From Roseiarcus sp963820795 (GTDB lineage Bacteria; Pseudomonadota; Alphaproteobacteria; Rhizobiales; Beijerinckiaceae), in contig CAWGBJ010000026.1 of assembly GCA_963820795.1 (NCBI GenBank), positions 1-64,000 on the forward strand: a stretch of 64,000 nucleotides of DNA. The letters run 5' to 3'. Below, one piece after another: positions 56,048-64,000 of this stretch (the stretch's first letter is position 1; the number at the start of each line of letters is the position of its first letter). The position numbers and the translations under genes were made by a program. Under the pieces are notes generated by a model. The model was not told where the DNA came from. It searched no databases and worked only from the letters and a program-made list of their open reading frames with translations.

Positions 56048-56188
56048 GCGAGTTGCAGTCCGGTCTGGCGCGCGCGCTTCGAAGCGTTGGGCGCGCCTCT
56101 GCCCGCCGCGCCGACGGCCTCGCCACTCCTCGAAGGGGCGCCGAATTTCGCCGATCTTCTCGATGCGGACCGCGATCGAGACTGGCGA

Positions 56189-56611
56189 TCACTGCCCGAC
56201 GGGCGCCGGCTTTATCGTCATGATCTGATCGTGACTCTTCACCCAAATATGGGCTGGCAACGGGACGAAGTGCGCCGCCTCCAGGTATTTCTCATTGGTT
56301 TCGTCCGGGGCGATCGCCCACAGCAGGAATTTTCGTATCGCCTCCGCGGTCGCCGCATTCGGCTGTCGGGTCGAGACGATCGCATATTCGTAATTGATGA
56401 TCGGATAGCAATTTTCGCCCGGCGCGTTGACCAGGGTCAGGCGCTCGTCGGGCGGCGTCCGGGGGCTGAGCGATGCTGCCGCCGCCTCGATCGTCTCCCG
56501 CGTCGGCAGCAGGAATTGGCCCGAGTAGCTCTTCAGCGCCGCCGTGCCGAGCCCGGCCTTGGCGATATCGGCATAGTAGCTGATACCGACGTAGCCGCCG
56601 GATTGGCGAGT
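56189..56611 (-). pseudogene. 3' fragment of pstS (phosphate-binding protein)
   Basis: A minus-strand frame, open from 56611 to a TGA at 56189, encodes the last 140 residues of a PstS-type phosphate ABC transporter binding protein: GGYVGISYYADIAKAGLGTA, KSYSGQFLLPTRETIEAAAA, then PRTPPDERLTLVNAPGENCY and FLLWAIAPDETNEKYLEAAH. A TAG lies just upstream at 56612-56614 and nothing resembling the first 200 residues or a signal peptide precedes it. The fragment ends a few bases from the kinase stop, so a recombination or deletion junction lies at about 56612. No pstC/A/B genes follow. Confidence 0.82.
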
Positions 56612-56617
56612 CTATGT

Positions 56618-57617
56618 TCATCCGGTTCTAGGGTAGCCTGCGGCTTCGGGCGAAGGGCCTGCGGCCGACAGAAAGGCGTCGCGCTGGGCGGCTGTCGGCA
56701 GGCCTTCCATCGCGCCCGAGACCGTCGCGGCGAGGGCGCCCGCAGCGCAGGCGCGGGCCGCCAACCTCGCCAGTCCGGCCGGGGACTCGAGATCCGCCTG
56801 CGACGCGGCAATATCGACGAGCAGGCTGGCGGTAAAGGCGTCGCCACAACCCACCGTATCGACGACGGCGACGGCAAAGCCCGGCGCCGAGGCCCGGGCG
56901 ACCGAGGTCGCGAGCAGGGCGCCGCGCGGACCGAAGGTGACCGCGGCGACCCGTCGCCGAGGCCGCCAGAGGCGCGCAAGGCCCTCCTCGACATCCTCCA
57001 CGCCGGTGATCAGGGCCAGCTCTTCCTGGCTGACCTTGAGGATATCGGCCTCCTCGATCGCTTCGAGGGCGACGGCGCGCATCTGCTGCCGGTCACGCCA
57101 AAGCGAGGGGCGCAGATTGACGTCGACCGAAACGAGTACGCCGGCCTCGCGCGCCGTCCGAACAGCGTAGCGCTGCGCGGCGGCGCAAATGGGCTCGCCG
57201 AGCAGCAGACTGCCGACGTGCAGGATGCGCGAGTCGCGAATGATGTCCGTCGCGACCTCCCCCGCCGAATAGGTCGATTTCGGCACAAGCCTGGCGATAG
57301 AGCGTGAAGTCGCGCTCGCCGTCTGGAGCCACCGTCACGACGGCGAGCGACGTATTGCCCTCGCGCGTCGTCAGCACGCCCTCCGTCGCGACCCCAAATC
57401 CGCCGAGGGTCGCGATCAGCAGCTGGCCGAAAGCGTCGTCGCCGACTTTGCTCAGCATCGCCGCGCGGCCGCCGAGCCGCGCGACGCCGACCGCAACATT
57501 ACCCGGCGCGCCACCCGTCTTGGGAGCAAAGCACGGCCAGCCGTCGGCGCTGCGCGCCGGCACAAGGTCGATGACCAGTTCGCCGAGCGCGACGACGTCA
57601 AAACCTGGCGGCGGCAT
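56618..57617 (-). pseudogene. PfkB-family carbohydrate kinase (fructokinase-like) with a frameshift
   Basis: ATG 57617 opens PGFDVVALGELVIDLVPAR and GGAPGNVAVGVARLGG, the N-terminal PfkB signature. At 57259-57263 a run of five C (G5 in the coding strand) breaks the frame in FTLYRQACAEIDLFGG; one base over the protein resumes EVATDIIRDSRILHVGSLLL and continues to the ATP site and catalytic Asp in VVDTVGCGDAFTASLL, ending at 56618. The 1000-base span has one surplus nucleotide, most simply one extra G in the run. Repaired it is about 332 residues, normal for fructokinases. It overlaps the end of the LacI gene by 20 bases, so the two form an operon. Confidence 0.83.
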
Positions 57618-58641
57618 GATCGCCCAAACTCCCGACTGCCTCCGAAGAGCAGGAGTCGCGGACGACCAGAGCCGGCTCCATCACCTGACGCACCGGCTGC
57701 CCCGGAGGGGCTCCGGACAGCCGGTCAAGAAGCAGACGCACGGCCATGACGCCGATCTTCGACACTGGCTGGCTGACGGTGGTGAGTCTCGGAGAGAACG
57801 CGTCGGCCCAGCGGAAGTCGTCTATCGACACGATGGACACATCTCGCGGGCAGCGCAATCCGGTTTCTGCAATCGCGCGCATCACGCCAATCAGCATGTG
57901 GTTGTTGGCCACGAAAAAGGCGGTGGGACGATCGGGTTGGGCCAGGATATCCCGGCAGGCGTTGAAGGCCTCAACCTCCCTGAACTGTCCGTCGCGCACG
58001 AAACGCTCATCGTACGCCAAACCATGACGGCGGAGCGCGGCGCGGTAGCCCTGCGCTCGGTCGCGACCAGCCGAGAGGGTCATCGGCCCATTTATGGCGC
58101 CGACCCTGCGATGCCCGAATTCCAAGATATGGTGGGTCGCTAGCATGGCGGCGCGCCGGTTGTTCAGGGTCACGCTGTCGAACGGCAGCCCAGGAAGGAC
58201 GCGATCGACCAGCACCACTGGCATCTGCAGGCCGAGCATCGCGTCTCGGTCGTAATCGTCGGGGCGGCCGGTCGGGATCAGGATCAATCCCTCAACCCGA
58301 TAGGTGCGCATGAGACGGATATATTTCTGTTCCTTCTGCACGTCCTGATTGGTGTCGCAGAGCAGCACCGAATATCCTTGCGTCTGCGCTGCCGCTTCGA
58401 TCACTTGCGTCAACTCGTTGAAGAACGGGTTGGTGATGTCGGCGACGACCAAGCCGATCAGATGCGTCCGGCCCTGCTTGAGACTGCGCGCGATCGCATC
58501 AGGAGCGTAAGCGAGCTCGCGGACCGCGGCTTGCACGCGTTGCTGCAGCGCCGGGCTGACAAAGGCCGTTCCGTTCAGCGTTGCTGAAACGGTCGCGGTG
58601 GACACGCCCGCGCGTTGGGCCACGTCCCGGAGCGTAGGCAT
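57598..58641 (-). CDS. LacI-family transcriptional regulator
   Basis: The 347-residue repressor begins with the LacI helix-turn-helix and hinge (TLRDVAQRAGVSTATVSATL, VQAAVRELAYAPDAIARSL), followed by a periplasmic-binding-protein-like ligand domain (IGLVVADITNPFFNELTQVI, VEGLILIPTGRPDDY, RRVGAINGP, VSIVSIDDFRWADAFSPRLT). It is divergent from the PhyH-ABC transporter operon and overlaps the kinase gene. A strong inverted repeat with LacI-type GAAACGTTT features lies 126-159 bases upstream of its start, between the two operons, so it probably represses both until the transported sugar binds. Confidence 0.93.
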   Translation of the reverse strand: MPTLRDVAQRAGVSTATVSATLNGTAFVSPALQQRVQAAVRELAYAPDAIARSLKQGRTHLIGLVVADITNPFFNELTQVIEAAAQTQGYSVLLCDTNQDVQKEQKYIRLMRTYRVEGLILIPTGRPDDYDRDAMLGLQMPVVLVDRVLPGLPFDSVTLNNRRAAMLATHHILEFGHRRVGAINGPMTLSAGRDRAQGYRAALRRHGLAYDERFVRDGQFREVEAFNACRDILAQPDRPTAFFVANNHMLIGVMRAIAETGLRCPRDVSIVSIDDFRWADAFSPRLTTVSQPVSKIGVMAVRLLLDRLSGAPPGQPVRQVMEPALVVRDSCSSEAVGSLGDHAAARF

Positions 58642-58766
58642 CAGGTCGGCAGTCCTTTGCGCGGGTCAGGGGCCCGCCGAAGATCGAGGCGTCGTCGCGA
58701 ACGACCCTTAGCCAAGGATGACTTTCCCTTCGCGCCTTGACGGGATGAGTTGCGGCGCCTAGTGTC

Positions 58767-58800
58767 GTCGGCGAAACGTTTAGCTCATCGTTTCGCCGAC
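58767..58800. promoter_or_regulatory. Strong inverted repeat, candidate LacI-family operator
   Basis: GTCGGCGAAACG and CGTTTCGCCGAC form a perfect 12-base inverted repeat separated by TTTAGCTCAT. Within it GCGAAACGTTTAGC resembles the usual LacI-family site centred on a CG step. It lies in the 270-base gap between the divergent LacI gene and the PhyH/ABC operon, about 110 bases upstream of the PhyH start. Confidence 0.7.
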
Positions 58801-58910
58801 TTGTTGCATTCTGCCCTTCAGCCGATCTTCCGGCAAGGCTAGGCGAAATGTTCAGGGACGAACGGCCAGGTCATTTTAGCGCCTTCGGCGACCCGAAAGG
58901 AGGAAACCCC

Positions 58911-59780
58911 ATGTACACAAAGCAGGCTTTGCGCGAACTGGGCGCCACAGAAGACCTGACCACGGCTCAGAAGCAGCAATTCGACGAGCAGGGCTTCTTC
59001 ATCGTTGAAGGGGCTTTGTCGCGCGAAGACTGCAAGACGATGTCTGACGAGTTCGAGCGCATCCACGAATCGGAGCGGGACAAGGGCGGCCATGAGGTGC
59101 ATGTCGAGCCGGGCGCGCGGCGTGTGTCCAACATCTTCAACAAGACACGCGCGTACGACCGATGCCTCGAACTGGGGCCCGTGCTTGCCGCCGCCCACTA
59201 CCTCCTCGGCGAAATCAAGGTGCACGGAGCGAACCTCAGGGACCCGGTGAAGGGCTACGGAGCTCAGGACCTTCACGTCGACGTCCCCAAGCATTTCGAG
59301 GATGACTGGTGGGTGGTTAACGCCATGGTCCTCTTTGACGACATGACCCTCGACAATGGCCCCACGCGCATTGTTCCAGGCTCCCATCGTTGTGCGCCGA
59401 TCAACGTGCCGGTCGTCAACCAGGGGGATTGGGAGCCTCAGCCGCTTTCGCCCGAGGACAAAGCTCGGGTCCCCGCCGATCTCGGAGCGCCGTATCCGGG
59501 CGAGGTCCTGGTCCAGGCCCCGGCGGGCGCCGCGGTCATCCTGAACTCGTCCATGTGGCATGCAGGAACGCGGAAGAACAGCGACGAGCCACGACGGCTC
59601 CTGCATCTCACCTACACTCGTCGCGACTTGCCGCAGCAGCTGGTTCAGCTCGACTACGTCACGCCCGAGCTCTACGGGCGCATGAGCCCGGCCCACCGTT
59701 ACCTCCTCGACGTCGACAGGACCCACACCCAGGAGGTTCTCCGCCAGCCCAAGCGAGCGCATGCCACCTGGTGGAGATAG
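58911..59780 (+). CDS. Phytanoyl-CoA dioxygenase family (PhyH) protein
   Basis: The 289-residue protein is a non-haem Fe(II)/2-oxoglutarate dioxygenase. The iron ligands are His122 and Asp124 in DLHVDVPKHF and the distal His217 in SSMWHAGTRKN, with the 2-oxoglutarate-binding Arg nearby (PRRLLHLTY). I start at ATG 58911 because AAGGAGGAAA lies eight bases upstream; an in-frame ATG at 58848 lacks one. It leads the forward operon of a sugar-type ABC transporter under a LacI regulator, so it probably hydroxylates or demethylates a small imported compound rather than a fatty acyl-CoA. The substrate cannot be inferred from the motif residues. Confidence 0.9.
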   Translation: MYTKQALRELGATEDLTTAQKQQFDEQGFFIVEGALSREDCKTMSDEFERIHESERDKGGHEVHVEPGARRVSNIFNKTRAYDRCLELGPVLAAAHYLLGEIKVHGANLRDPVKGYGAQDLHVDVPKHFEDDWWVVNAMVLFDDMTLDNGPTRIVPGSHRCAPINVPVVNQGDWEPQPLSPEDKARVPADLGAPYPGEVLVQAPAGAAVILNSSMWHAGTRKNSDEPRRLLHLTYTRRDLPQQLVQLDYVTPELYGRMSPAHRYLLDVDRTHTQEVLRQPKRAHATWWR

Positions 59781-59822
59781 GGGAGGTTGATTTTTGGCGC
59801 CGTTGGGCCAGACTGACCGCGG

Positions 59823-59841
59823 GCCCGTAAAACGTACGGGC
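59823..59841. terminator. Short hairpin between PhyH and binding-protein genes
   Basis: GCCCGTA-AAACG-TACGGGC is a perfect 7-base stem with a 5-base loop, 43 bases after the PhyH stop. There is no T run, so it is more likely an attenuator or RNA-processing hairpin than a full terminator. Confidence 0.45.
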
Positions 59842-59907
59842 TCACGTCAGGTGACGGCCCACGTAGATCGACGGGCGGCGCGCCAGCCGACGACCAGGGA
59901 GGACAAC

Positions 59908-61383
59908 ATGCTCAAGCTTTGGAGTTTCACCAGTGCGGTCGCTGGAGCGGCATTTACCTTTGCCGCGATGCCTGCTGCCGCCGGCGAATTTGACGGCGTA
60001 ACTGTCAACCTGATGACCCAGACCGGCGCTATTCAGGAACCGTTGCAACGGCGCGCCCCCGATTTCGAGAAGATGACTGGCGCCAAGATCAACATCATCG
60101 CCGTGCCCTTCTCGGACCTCTACCAGAAGGTGCTGACGGACTGGGCGAGCGGCACCAATTCGGTCGATGCCGCCGTCTTCGCGCCGCAATGGATGGTCGA
60201 CTATGTCGCCGGCGGCTATCTCGAGGATCTTGGCCCGCGGGTCGCCAAAGACAAAGCCATCCAGTGGGATCAGATCGCGCCGTTCTTCCGCAACTTCTCG
60301 GCGACCTTCGGCGGCAAGACGTACCTCATTCCGCTCGATGGCGACTTCCACATGCTTTATTACAGGACCGATGTCTTCGAGAAGGCCGGGCTGAAGCCGC
60401 CGACGACGTGGGATGAGTACCTTGCTGACGCGAAGGCGCTGAACGGCAAGGACTTCAATGGCGATGGGACGAAGGGCTACGGCTCCTGCATCGCTAAGAA
60501 ACGCAACGCCCAGAGCTACTGGTTCGTCACCGACATCTCCGGCTCGATGATCCAATCAAAAGGCACCGGCCAGGGCACGTTCTTCGACACCAAGGACATG
60601 AAGCCCCTGATCGATAACGATGCGTTCCGCAAGGCGCTCGACTTCCTCAAGGAGTCCGGCAAATACGGGCCGCCGGACGAACTCAACATGGACGTGAGCG
60701 ACACACGGCCGCTGTTCGTCTCAGGCAAGTGCGCGCTCAACCTGGATTGGGGCGACGTCGGCGTGCTGGCGATCGACCCGAAGAGCTCCAAGGTCATCGA
60801 CAAGACCGGTTCGGTTATCACCCCGGGTTCGAAGGAAGTGCTGAACTGGGAGACGGGCAAGCTGGAGGCCTGCACCAAAGAGACATGCCCCTATGCCATC
60901 GACGGCATCAATCACTCGCCCTACGCGGCGTTCGGCGGCTGGAGCGGCGGCATCAACGTCAAGGCGAAGGACAAGGTCAAGGACGCCGCTTACGCGTTCC
61001 TGTCGTATATGTCGCAGCCGAAGCAGTCGAACGAGGACGTGACGATCGGGGTGACCGGGTTCAACCCCTACCGTCTGTCTCAGTTCACCTACAATGACAT
61101 TTGGAAGAACGCCGGCATGAGCAAGGTGGCCGGAGACAGCTATCTTGGCGCCATCAAGGACAGCCTCGACAGCCCGAACATGATCCTCGACCTGCGCATT
61201 CCGCAGAACCAGAAGTATCAACAGGTTGTGCTCGACGAGGCGATCGCTCGCTTCCTCGCGGGCGAGATCGACAAAGAAGCAACGGTCAAGGCGGTCTTGA
61301 ACGGTTGGAACGATCTCAACGACCAGATCGGCGTCGAGAGCCAGCTCAAGTTCTACAAGGGCACGCTCGGAATCCAGCGCTAA
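59908..61383 (+). CDS. ABC transporter sugar-binding protein
   Basis: ATG 59908 follows GGGAGG. The 491-residue protein has a signal peptide (LWSFTSAVAGAAFTFAAMPA, cleavage after AAA near 28) and belongs to the extracellular solute-binding family 1 (MalE/UgpB-like), with GEFDGVTVNLMTQTGAIQEP, LIPLDGDFHMLYYRTDVFEK, TTWDEYLADAKAL and KGYGSCIAKKR. It is longer than MalE (about 400), as in other alphaproteobacterial polyol or oligosaccharide systems. It binds substrate in the periplasm and hands it to the two permeases encoded next. A GC-rich hairpin follows the gene. Confidence 0.92.
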   Translation: MLKLWSFTSAVAGAAFTFAAMPAAAGEFDGVTVNLMTQTGAIQEPLQRRAPDFEKMTGAKINIIAVPFSDLYQKVLTDWASGTNSVDAAVFAPQWMVDYVAGGYLEDLGPRVAKDKAIQWDQIAPFFRNFSATFGGKTYLIPLDGDFHMLYYRTDVFEKAGLKPPTTWDEYLADAKALNGKDFNGDGTKGYGSCIAKKRNAQSYWFVTDISGSMIQSKGTGQGTFFDTKDMKPLIDNDAFRKALDFLKESGKYGPPDELNMDVSDTRPLFVSGKCALNLDWGDVGVLAIDPKSSKVIDKTGSVITPGSKEVLNWETGKLEACTKETCPYAIDGINHSPYAAFGGWSGGINVKAKDKVKDAAYAFLSYMSQPKQSNEDVTIGVTGFNPYRLSQFTYNDIWKNAGMSKVAGDSYLGAIKDSLDSPNMILDLRIPQNQKYQQVVLDEAIARFLAGEIDKEATVKAVLNGWNDLNDQIGVESQLKFYKGTLGIQR

Positions 61384-61400
61384 TCGGCAACGACGGGGCT

Positions 61401-61426
61401 CCCCGGCGCAAAAGCTCGCGCCGGGG
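61401..61426. terminator. GC-rich stem-loop between binding protein and permease genes
   Basis: CCCCGGCGC and GCGCCGGGG form a perfect 9-base stem around AAAAGCTC, starting 17 bases after the binding-protein stop. Stem-loops in this position (compare malE-malF) protect or attenuate the mRNA so that binding protein is made in excess of permease. Confidence 0.7.
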
Positions 61427-61493
61427 CGCTTATTCGGATCATAGGATCACGGCGACGGCGCCTGGCGACGCGAACTTGAAGACTGTCGATAGA

Positions 61494-62627
61494 ATGGCTG
61501 GAGCCGGCGCAGCAATCGCCGAGAGCGCCGCGCGCGAAAGCCGCGACGAGTGGATCGACCGCAACTCCGGCCGCATCATGGTGCTGCCGGCGGTCATCAT
61601 TCTGCTCGCCTTTGCGATCTTTCCGCTGATCGTCTCCGTCTATCTCTCCCTGTGCCGTTTCGCGCTGGCCGGCGGCAGCTTCACCCTGACCTTCATCGGC
61701 CTTTACAATTTCAAGCGGCTGCTTTTCGGCGCGCAGCAATATCATTTTTTGGGCACGCTGAAGCCGCTGCAATGGCCGGAATGGGTGGCCTTCGCGGTCT
61801 TCGCCCTGTTGGTTCTCGGCTGGCTCGGCCGCTATGTCGCAACCGGGTTCACTGTCGCCGGCTTCATCGGGCGACTGATCTCCGCCAGCCTGGCGACCGG
61901 CATCGTCCTGGCCGCCCTTGCGACGATCCCGCCGGGCGCCTATGAGGGCACGCTGCTGACGACCTGCTTCTACGTTCTCGTCGGCGTCGTGGTGCAGTTT
62001 CTGCTTGGCCTCGGCCTGGCGCTGCTCTGCGCCCAGCCGATCCGGGCGCGCAATTTCTTTCGGGTCGTCTTCTTCATTCCACTGATGGTGACGCCTGTCG
62101 GCGTCGCCTACATGTTTCGCATGCTCGCCGACATGGAAAAGGGGCCGTTCGCGCCGGTCGCCGCCGTGCTTGGGTTCAGCGCCTGGTCGTGGGCGACCCA
62201 GGCCTGGTCGGCCCGAATGATGGTCCTCATCGGCGACACCTGGCAATGGACGCCGTTTATGTTCATCGTTCTGCTCGCGGCGGTGGAAAATCAGCCGCGC
62301 GACCAGCTCGAGGCGGCGCGCCTGGACGGCGCGAGCAATTTTCAGGTCTTTCGTGACATCACCTGGCCGGCGATCGCCCCGATCGCCGCCACCGTGGTGC
62401 TGATCCGGCTCATCGAGGCCTTCAAAATCATCGACATCCCCAACGTGCTGACGGCGGGTGGGCCGGGGTTGGCGACCGAGTCGCTGACGCTGCATTCGTT
62501 CATCGCCTGGCGCACCCAGGATCTCGGCGGCTCGGCGGCGGTCGGCTATCTCCTCCTGTTCGTTTCGACCATCACTTGCGTCTCCTTCTTCAACTACGTG
62601 GTCCGTTGGACGCGGAGACACCAGTGA
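61494..62627 (+). CDS. ABC transporter permease, MalF/UgpA type
   Basis: The 377-residue integral membrane protein begins MAGAGAAIAESAARE and has a first membrane segment VLPAVIILLAFAIFPLIVSV, then the binding-protein-dependent permease core with the cytoplasmic EAA loop QLEAARLDGASNFQVFRDIT (near residue 275). Between the first segment and the core there is an extra hydrophobic region (WVAFAVFALLVLGWLGRYV and IGRLISASLATGIVLAALA), so it appears to have about eight segments rather than six. I use ATG 61494; a TTG at 61476 is possible. It pairs with the next permease. Confidence 0.9.
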   Translation: MAGAGAAIAESAARESRDEWIDRNSGRIMVLPAVIILLAFAIFPLIVSVYLSLCRFALAGGSFTLTFIGLYNFKRLLFGAQQYHFLGTLKPLQWPEWVAFAVFALLVLGWLGRYVATGFTVAGFIGRLISASLATGIVLAALATIPPGAYEGTLLTTCFYVLVGVVVQFLLGLGLALLCAQPIRARNFFRVVFFIPLMVTPVGVAYMFRMLADMEKGPFAPVAAVLGFSAWSWATQAWSARMMVLIGDTWQWTPFMFIVLLAAVENQPRDQLEAARLDGASNFQVFRDITWPAIAPIAATVVLIRLIEAFKIIDIPNVLTAGGPGLATESLTLHSFIAWRTQDLGGSAAVGYLLLFVSTITCVSFFNYVVRWTRRHQ

Positions 62628-63676
62628 CAACCGACGCCGAAACCCGCACGCTGGCGCAGCGCCTGTTCGAGCCCGGACGGATCGATGAGATCGCGACCGC
62701 GCCGAAGATCGCCACCTATCTTCTGCTCGGCCTGTGGACGCTGGTCGTCCTCTTCCCCCTCTATTGGGTCTTGGTGACTTCGCTAAAGATCGAGGTGCAG
62801 GTCGACAGCGGTCCGTACTACCTGCCGTTCGTCGATTTCAGGCCAACGCTCGATGCGTGGAATTTCATGCTTCTGCAGAACAACACGCTTGGCCCCTATC
62901 TGAATTCGATCGTCGTCGCGCTCTCTAGCACCGTCCTCGCATTGCTGATCGGCTCGCTCGCGGCCTACGCGCTGGTGCGCATCCGTTTCCAGGTGAAACT
63001 CGCCGCCGTGCTGACTTTCCTTGTGCTGCTCGTCGCCGTGATCGTCGCGGTGGCGGCGCTCAGCGTGCCCTGGCAAGCCGCTATGGCGGTCGCAATCGCG
63101 CTGTTCCTTTTGGCGCTCGGGACGTTCGTGCGGCGTTTCAAGACTGCGGTCGGGAACAACGACATCGAATTCTGGATGATTTCGAACCGGATCATGCCGC
63201 CGATCGTCGCCGTGCTGCCAATTTATGTGATGTTCCAGCATCTGAGGCTGCTCGACACGCAGATCGCCCTCATCTCGACCTACACCGGCGTCAACCTACC
63301 GATCGTCGTCTGGCTGACGCGCGACTTCTTTGCTGGCATCCCGCTTGATCTCGAGGAGAGCGCAGAGATCGACGGCGCCTCGAAGTTCCGGGTCTTCTTC
63401 ACCATCGCGCTGCCGCTCGTCCGCTCCGGGCTCGCGGCCACCTTCATGCTGGTGCTGATCCTCACCTGGAACGAGTTCCTGCTGGCGCTCTTCCTGACCA
63501 ACGCCAACGCCCAGACGATGCCGGTGCTGGTGGCGGCGCAGAACACGACGCGCGGGCCGCAGTGGTGGTACATGTCGGTGCTGATCGTGATCATGATCGC
63601 GCCTGTCATCGTCATCGCCGCGTTCCTGCAGAAGCATATCGCGCGCGGCCTCCTTGTCGGCGCCGTCAAGGGGTAG
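62624..63676 (+). CDS. ABC transporter permease, MalG/UgpE type
   Basis: The 350-residue permease starts at GTG 62624, overlapping the TGA of the previous gene (GTGA). The N-terminal segment is IATYLLLGLWTLVVLFPLYW, followed by STVLALLIGSLAAYALVRIR. Between this and FWMISNRIMPPIVAVLPIYV lies an unusual extra hydrophobic insert of about 50 residues (LTFLVLLVAVIVAVAALSV, AMAVAIALFLLALGTF). The EAA loop is LEESAEIDGASKFRVFFTIA. C-terminal LVGAVKG is typical. It forms the pore with the MalF-like protein and couples to the ATPase encoded next. Confidence 0.9.
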   Translation: MTTDAETRTLAQRLFEPGRIDEIATAPKIATYLLLGLWTLVVLFPLYWVLVTSLKIEVQVDSGPYYLPFVDFRPTLDAWNFMLLQNNTLGPYLNSIVVALSSTVLALLIGSLAAYALVRIRFQVKLAAVLTFLVLLVAVIVAVAALSVPWQAAMAVAIALFLLALGTFVRRFKTAVGNNDIEFWMISNRIMPPIVAVLPIYVMFQHLRLLDTQIALISTYTGVNLPIVVWLTRDFFAGIPLDLEESAEIDGASKFRVFFTIALPLVRSGLAATFMLVLILTWNEFLLALFLTNANAQTMPVLVAAQNTTRGPQWWYMSVLIVIMIAPVIVIAAFLQKHIARGLLVGAVKG

Positions 63677-63682
63677 TGCCGG

Positions 63683-64000
63683 ATGCGGGTCAGGCTGGAA
63701 AACATCCACAAGTCGTTCGGGACCGTGGAGGTGGTCAAAGGGCTCGAACTCGAGGTCCAGAACGGAGAATTCCTCGTTCTCCTCGGCGCATCGGGCTCGG
63801 GCAAGACGACGGCCCTGCGGATGATCGCGGGACTCGAATCGGTCACCTCCGGCCGCATCAAGATCGGCGATCGCGACGTCACCAACGTGCTTCCCAAATA
63901 CCGTGACATCGCGATGGTGTTCCAGTCCTACGCGCTCTACCCGCATATGACGGTGTTCGCGAACATCGCCTATCCTCTGAGCGTCAGGAACCGGCCGAAG
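63683..64000 (+). CDS. ABC transporter ATP-binding protein (MalK/UgpC type), partial
   Basis: ATG 63683 lies seven bases after the permease stop. The 106 codons present read MRVRLENIHKSFGTVEVVKG, the Walker A motif LLGASGSGKTTALRMIAGLE (residues 34-53), DVTNVLPKYRDIAMVFQSYA with the Q-loop glutamine, and LYPHMTVFANIAYPLSV, all standard for MalK/UgpC-type ATPases of carbohydrate importers. The signature motif, Walker B and the C-terminal regulatory domain lie beyond the window. It completes the PhyH-ABC operon. Confidence 0.95.
   Translation, partial: MRVRLENIHKSFGTVEVVKGLELEVQNGEFLVLLGASGSGKTTALRMIAGLESVTSGRIKIGDRDVTNVLPKYRDIAMVFQSYALYPHMTVFANIAYPLSVRNRPK

Overview
The window is GC-rich chromosomal DNA. 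Its gene content points to an alphaproteobacterium of the order Hyphomicrobiales (Rhizobiales), plausibly near Beijerinckiaceae/Methylocystaceae. The main clues are the RluA-family synthase next to rpoH, the RpoH-type sigma factor, class III cyclases with TolB/TPR tails, VapBC modules, and palindromic repeats built on GCCCGC-GAAA-GCGGGC. The genus is not resolved; this is an inference from recognised protein families.

Layout. Bases 1-7.7 kb are a decayed accessory region: pieces of unknown genes, a gene tail present twice around an intact unknown gene, a truncated and frameshifted IS630 transposase abutting a glycine-rich repeat protein, the last codons of a phage terminase, a tandem array of palindromic repeats enclosing a GIY-YIG nuclease, and a VapBC-type toxin-antitoxin pair. 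From 6.8 to 24.5 kb the genes are metabolic: a haloacetate-dehalogenase-like hydrolase, an adenylate cyclase, a forward sugar-acid operon (two dehydrogenases, dgoK, dgoA, then a patatin-like membrane protein), a reverse catabolic operon (citryl-CoA lyase-like enzyme, CoA ligase, VOC protein, GST, frameshifted amidohydrolase) with a divergent GntR regulator, KDPG aldolase, a CPA2 antiporter, and a divergent SecY-like membrane protein. At 24.6-25.1 kb a tRNA-Gln(TTG) gene is split by a 442-bp insertion bounded by GAGGT. 25-28 kb holds small genes and long non-coding stretches.

From 27.9 to 34.3 kb lie a cyclase-TolB-TPR protein, a TIR protein whose C-terminus looks like an SCP2 lipid-binding domain, and an overlapping hsp20-lon pair. 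34.4-49 kb is a surface-glycan region: several GT4 and GT9 glycosyltransferases, TPR and beta-sandwich modules, and two sulfotransferases, one of them a pseudogene. 49.5-56 kb is core-like (homocysteine methyltransferase, RluA, RpoH, a periplasmic protein, a Rieske/FAD oxidoreductase). 56.2-64 kb is a carbohydrate uptake locus: a pstS tail, a PfkB kinase with a frameshift, a LacI repressor with a strong operator candidate, a PhyH dioxygenase and a binding-protein ABC transporter running off the end.

Two themes stand out. First, five otherwise complete genes each carry exactly one surplus nucleotide, so either local gene decay or residual assembly errors must be considered. Second, several unusual architectures deserve follow-up: the TIR-repeat-SCP2 protein beside a class III cyclase, the loop-poor SecY homologue, the interrupted tRNA-Gln, and a beta-sandwich module shared by neighbouring glycosyltransferases.
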